A stretch of 64,000 nt of DNA, from positions 59,548-123,547 of the forward strand of contig JAFQZU010000001.1 of NCBI GenBank assembly GCA_017405805.1, given 5' to 3'. Origin of the DNA: Lachnospiraceae bacterium. Lineage in GTDB: Bacteria > Bacillota > Clostridia > Lachnospirales > Lachnospiraceae. The notes beneath the pieces are model-generated. The model was not told the origin of the DNA, made no database searches, and saw only the letters and a list, made by a program, of their open reading frames with translations. The position numbers and the translations under genes are program-made. Shown piece after piece: positions 62,015 through 64,000 of this stretch (its first letter is position 1; each line of letters begins with the position of its first letter).

Positions 62015-62906
62015 CATTTTTGAAACGGATGAAAGCCGCGCGGACGCCCAGCTGGAGCGGGTTCAGAAGATCCCGATCAGTGAACTGGTGCCCTTTAAGG
62101 ACCATCCCTTCAAGGTGATGGATGATGAGGCGATGCTGAGAACCACAGAAAGCATTGCTCAGTACGGTGTTCTAACACCGCTGATCGCAAGGCCGCTGGA
62201 AGATGGAACCTATGAGATCATCTCCGGTCACCGCAGAGTCCATGCAGCACAGGTAGCAGGCCTCACTGAAGTGCCAGTTATTGTCCGGGATATGGATGAT
62301 GACGCTGCAACCGTGCTGATGGTCGATTCCAACCTGCAGAGAGAGCATATTCTGCCGAGTGAGCGGGCATTTGCTTATAAGATGAAAATGGAGGCTATCG
62401 GGAGACAAGGCGCGAGAACTGATTTGACTTGTGGCCAAGTTGGCCACAGGTCGACGGGTGTCAAAACAAGAGATTTAATTGCGGAACAATCTGGAGATAG
62501 CGCAAGGAATATCCAGCGCTATATCCGCCTCACCTATCTGATCCCCGAACTCCTTGACTTTGTCGATGAAAAGAAGATCTCCTTCAACCCGGCAGTCGAG
62601 CTCTCCTACCTGAAGCCCACCGAGCAGGAAATGTTCCTGTCCGTCATGGACTGGTCGCAGAACGCACCTTCTCTTTCCCAAGCACAGCGCCTGAAGAAAC
62701 TCAGTCAGGACGGGAAACTCACCCCGGACGCCATGCGCGAGATCATGAACGAAGTCAAAAAGGGTGATCTGGAGCGAGTGACCTTCCGCAACGAGACTCT
62801 TCGGAAGTATTTTCCCCGTTCCTATACCGCGCAGCAGATGCAGGACCAGATCATTAAGCTTCTGGAACAATGGCAGAAGCGAAAACAGAGGGACCAGGAA
62901 CGGTAA
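61971..62906 (+). CDS. ParB-family partition protein of the element
   Basis: 311 residues. The ParB domain has ISELVPFKDHPFKVMDDEA, ISGHRRVHAAQ and MVDSNLQREHILPSERA. The helix-turn-helix part reads LIAEQSGDSARNIQRYIRLT. A basic C-terminal tail (EQWQKRKQRDQER) follows. AAGGAGGTGATCC precedes the ATG within the end of parA. A perfect palindrome lies inside its coding sequence (62430-62448). Confidence 0.92.
   Translation: MPKKGANISLSSYDDIFETDESRADAQLERVQKIPISELVPFKDHPFKVMDDEAMLRTTESIAQYGVLTPLIARPLEDGTYEIISGHRRVHAAQVAGLTEVPVIVRDMDDDAATVLMVDSNLQREHILPSERAFAYKMKMEAIGRQGARTDLTCGQVGHRSTGVKTRDLIAEQSGDSARNIQRYIRLTYLIPELLDFVDEKKISFNPAVELSYLKPTEQEMFLSVMDWSQNAPSLSQAQRLKKLSQDGKLTPDAMREIMNEVKKGDLERVTFRNETLRKYFPRSYTAQQMQDQIIKLLEQWQKRKQRDQER
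62430..62448. repeat. Palindrome inside the element parB
   Basis: TGTGGCCAA / TTGGCCACA around a single G: nine perfect base pairs. It lies in a poorly conserved loop of the protein (GQVGHRS), so selection may act on the DNA. Candidate centromere-like or regulatory site of the element. Confidence 0.5.
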
Positions 62907-62922
62907 AGGGACTCTTAATGCA

Positions 62923-62988
62923 TTTCACCGCCTGTATTTTGCCACTTACCGTAAATGCTGAGACAAGCTTTTCAATATCATGTATGAT
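62923..62988 (+). promoter_or_regulatory. Candidate LytTR operator and promoter
   Basis: TTTCACCG (62923-62930) and ACTTACCG (62944-62951) are direct repeats with a 21-bp offset, the arrangement bound by LytTR dimers. A -10-like TATGAT lies at 62983-62988 with no good -35, as expected for an activated promoter. It sits between parB and the LytTR gene. Confidence 0.55.
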
Positions 62989-63022
62989 GACATCATCAAA
63001 GAGAAAGAAAGGGGGCTGGGGC

Positions 63023-63460
63023 ATGAAGGTAAGTGTAGATATCTCTGCTGAATACAAAGAGCCGTATGCAGTGATCTATACTGACAAGGTAACAGATGAG
63101 ATCCAGCGAATGATCGATATATTCAGCACAAGTGAAACACCCATAACTGCCTTGCAGAATGAAGAAGATCTGATCGTTCTGCAGCCTAAGGAAATATTCA
63201 TGGTCCGGGTAGAGGACGGCGACACGATTATTTATGGAGAGAAGAATAAATATCGTTCGCGAAAAAGACTCTATGAGATCGGCCAGCAATTAGGAAAACA
63301 GTTTATGCAGATATCCAAAACAACACTGATCAATCTGTCTTATATGGACAGTATAGAGCCCGGATTCAGCGGAACGCTTTTATTGAAGATGAAGAACGGC
63401 TGTAAAGATTATGTGTCGAGGAAATATTTGCCGGAGTTCAAAAAAAATCTCGGATTATAG
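63023..63460 (+). CDS. LytTR-domain transcription regulator
   Basis: 145 residues from the ATG at 63023. A short N-terminal domain (about 1-45) without a receiver is followed by a LytTR DNA-binding domain: VLQPKEIFMVRVEDGDTIIY, then SRKRLYEIGQQLGKQFMQIS and KTTLINLSYMDSIEPGFSGT. It pairs with a DUF3021 membrane protein 12 bp downstream; in such pairs the membrane protein is thought to restrain the regulator. It is probably autoregulated through the repeats upstream. Confidence 0.9.
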   Translation: MKVSVDISAEYKEPYAVIYTDKVTDEIQRMIDIFSTSETPITALQNEEDLIVLQPKEIFMVRVEDGDTIIYGEKNKYRSRKRLYEIGQQLGKQFMQISKTTLINLSYMDSIEPGFSGTLLLKMKNGCKDYVSRKYLPEFKKNLGL

Positions 63461-63472
63461 GAGGCGAAAGCA

Positions 63473-63907
63473 ATGAGAGAAACCGTCAAAGATCTTGTAA
63501 AAAGTTCAGTTATAAGTATTGGTATGGCCATGACAATATTCTGTCTGGTCGGAGTGGTGTTCGATGTCGGTTACAAAGGAAATTTCAGTCTGGATGATTA
63601 TCGTTTTACAAAGATGGTTATCGGATGTGTCCTGGTAGGACTGGGATTCGGACTTCCCACGATCGTATACAGAAAAGATAATCTTCCAATGCCGATCAGA
63701 GTGATCATTCATATGGGGATCGGATGCGTGGTTTATACGATTATTGCTTATGCCGTCGGATGGATCGGCGGTTCGGCCACGATCGGACAGGGTATCCTTA
63801 TTGCGGCAATACAGCTTGCTGTAGCATTTTTAATCTGGTTCCTGTTCATGAAACATTATCGCGCAGAGGCGAAAAGAATGAATGACAGGATACAGGCAAT
63901 GAAATAA
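63473..63907 (+). CDS. DUF3021 membrane protein, partner of the LytTR regulator
   Basis: 144 residues with four membrane helices (about 12-32, 43-62, 75-95 and 105-125) and a basic C-terminal tail (KHYRAEAKRMNDRIQAMK), typical of DUF3021. GGAGG precedes the ATG. With the LytTR gene it forms a two-gene module that probably senses a membrane signal; the ligand is unknown. Confidence 0.88.
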   Translation: MRETVKDLVKSSVISIGMAMTIFCLVGVVFDVGYKGNFSLDDYRFTKMVIGCVLVGLGFGLPTIVYRKDNLPMPIRVIIHMGIGCVVYTIIAYAVGWIGGSATIGQGILIAAIQLAVAFLIWFLFMKHYRAEAKRMNDRIQAMK

Positions 63908-63924
63908 AATCCAGGCAGAAAGAG

Positions 63925-63953
63925 AACATCGGTTATATGACCGGTGTTTTCTT
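63925..63953 (+). terminator. Terminator after the LytTR/DUF3021 module
   Basis: AACATCGGT (63925-63933) pairs with ACCGGTGTT (63940-63948) through a G:T pair, followed by TTCTTT. It ends the module 20 bp after the stop. The final 47 bases of the window hold no recognisable feature. Confidence 0.7.
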
Positions 63954-64000
63954 TAACCATGAAATCAGAATCATGTAAATGCAGACAGACGTTCTCCATG

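Overview
The window is a chromosomal segment of a moderately GC-rich Clostridia bacterium, most likely a member of the Lachnospiraceae. The evidence is the origin gene order (rpmH-dnaA-dnaN-yaaA-recF-gyrB-gyrA on one side; rnpA-yidD-yidC-jag-mnmE-mnmG-rsmG-parA-parB-serS on the other), a DUF3881-type protein after serS, clostridial two-FeoA iron-uptake genes, and AGGAGG-type ribosome binding sites throughout. Assignments were made by reading the sequence and recognising families; no database search was run.

Layout. 1-10800: a type IV pilus locus on the minus strand (pilB, pilT, pilC, major pilin, a pilin-like protein, prepilin peptidase, pilM, pilN, pilO, then the start of a secreted acidic protein cut by the window edge). 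10900-15225: a 1443-residue membrane protein fusing an amino-acid-permease-like domain to GGDEF, receiver, second GGDEF and EAL domains. 15400-19300: MATE exporter, an HD-hydrolase/free-methionine-sulfoxide-reductase fusion, and thiW-thiM. 19300-22430: an accessory patch with glycosyltransferase debris, a lone ATPase preceded by phased repeats, a PdxA-family gene and a decayed sigma-54 activator. 22430-25925: a thiolase with a canonical sigma-54 promoter and its divergent activator. 26060-29590: a VTC / DUF4956 / carbohydrate-binding-protein operon whose three genes all appear to start with TTG. 29730-31310: a PsuG-like protein with an extra N-terminal domain.

31440-53080 is the origin region. 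The bipartite origin lies in the dnaA-dnaN gap and the rpmH-dnaA gap, with genes transcribed away on both sides. Upstream of parA, two exact parS sites form the ends of a roughly 345-bp inverted repeat. 53200-58745: the feo iron operon with accessory metal-handling proteins, and an ABC exporter.

58780-64000 is the left end of an integrative element. A tRNA-Arg(CCT) gene is cut after its anticodon loop, a second complete tRNA-Arg(CCT) follows, then small cysteine-rich proteins, a RepA_N-type initiator with palindromic repeats inside its gene, ParA, ParB, and a LytTR/DUF3021 pair with an apparent LytTR operator.

The most unusual non-coding feature is a family of at least seven copies of a palindromic element (called PE here). 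Each has a conserved core of about 65 nt, an internal hairpin whose two sides change together between copies, and outer arms of 17-22 bp that are nearly or fully perfect inverted repeats but differ in sequence from copy to copy. Four copies and a solitary arm lie at the gene boundaries of the pilus locus.
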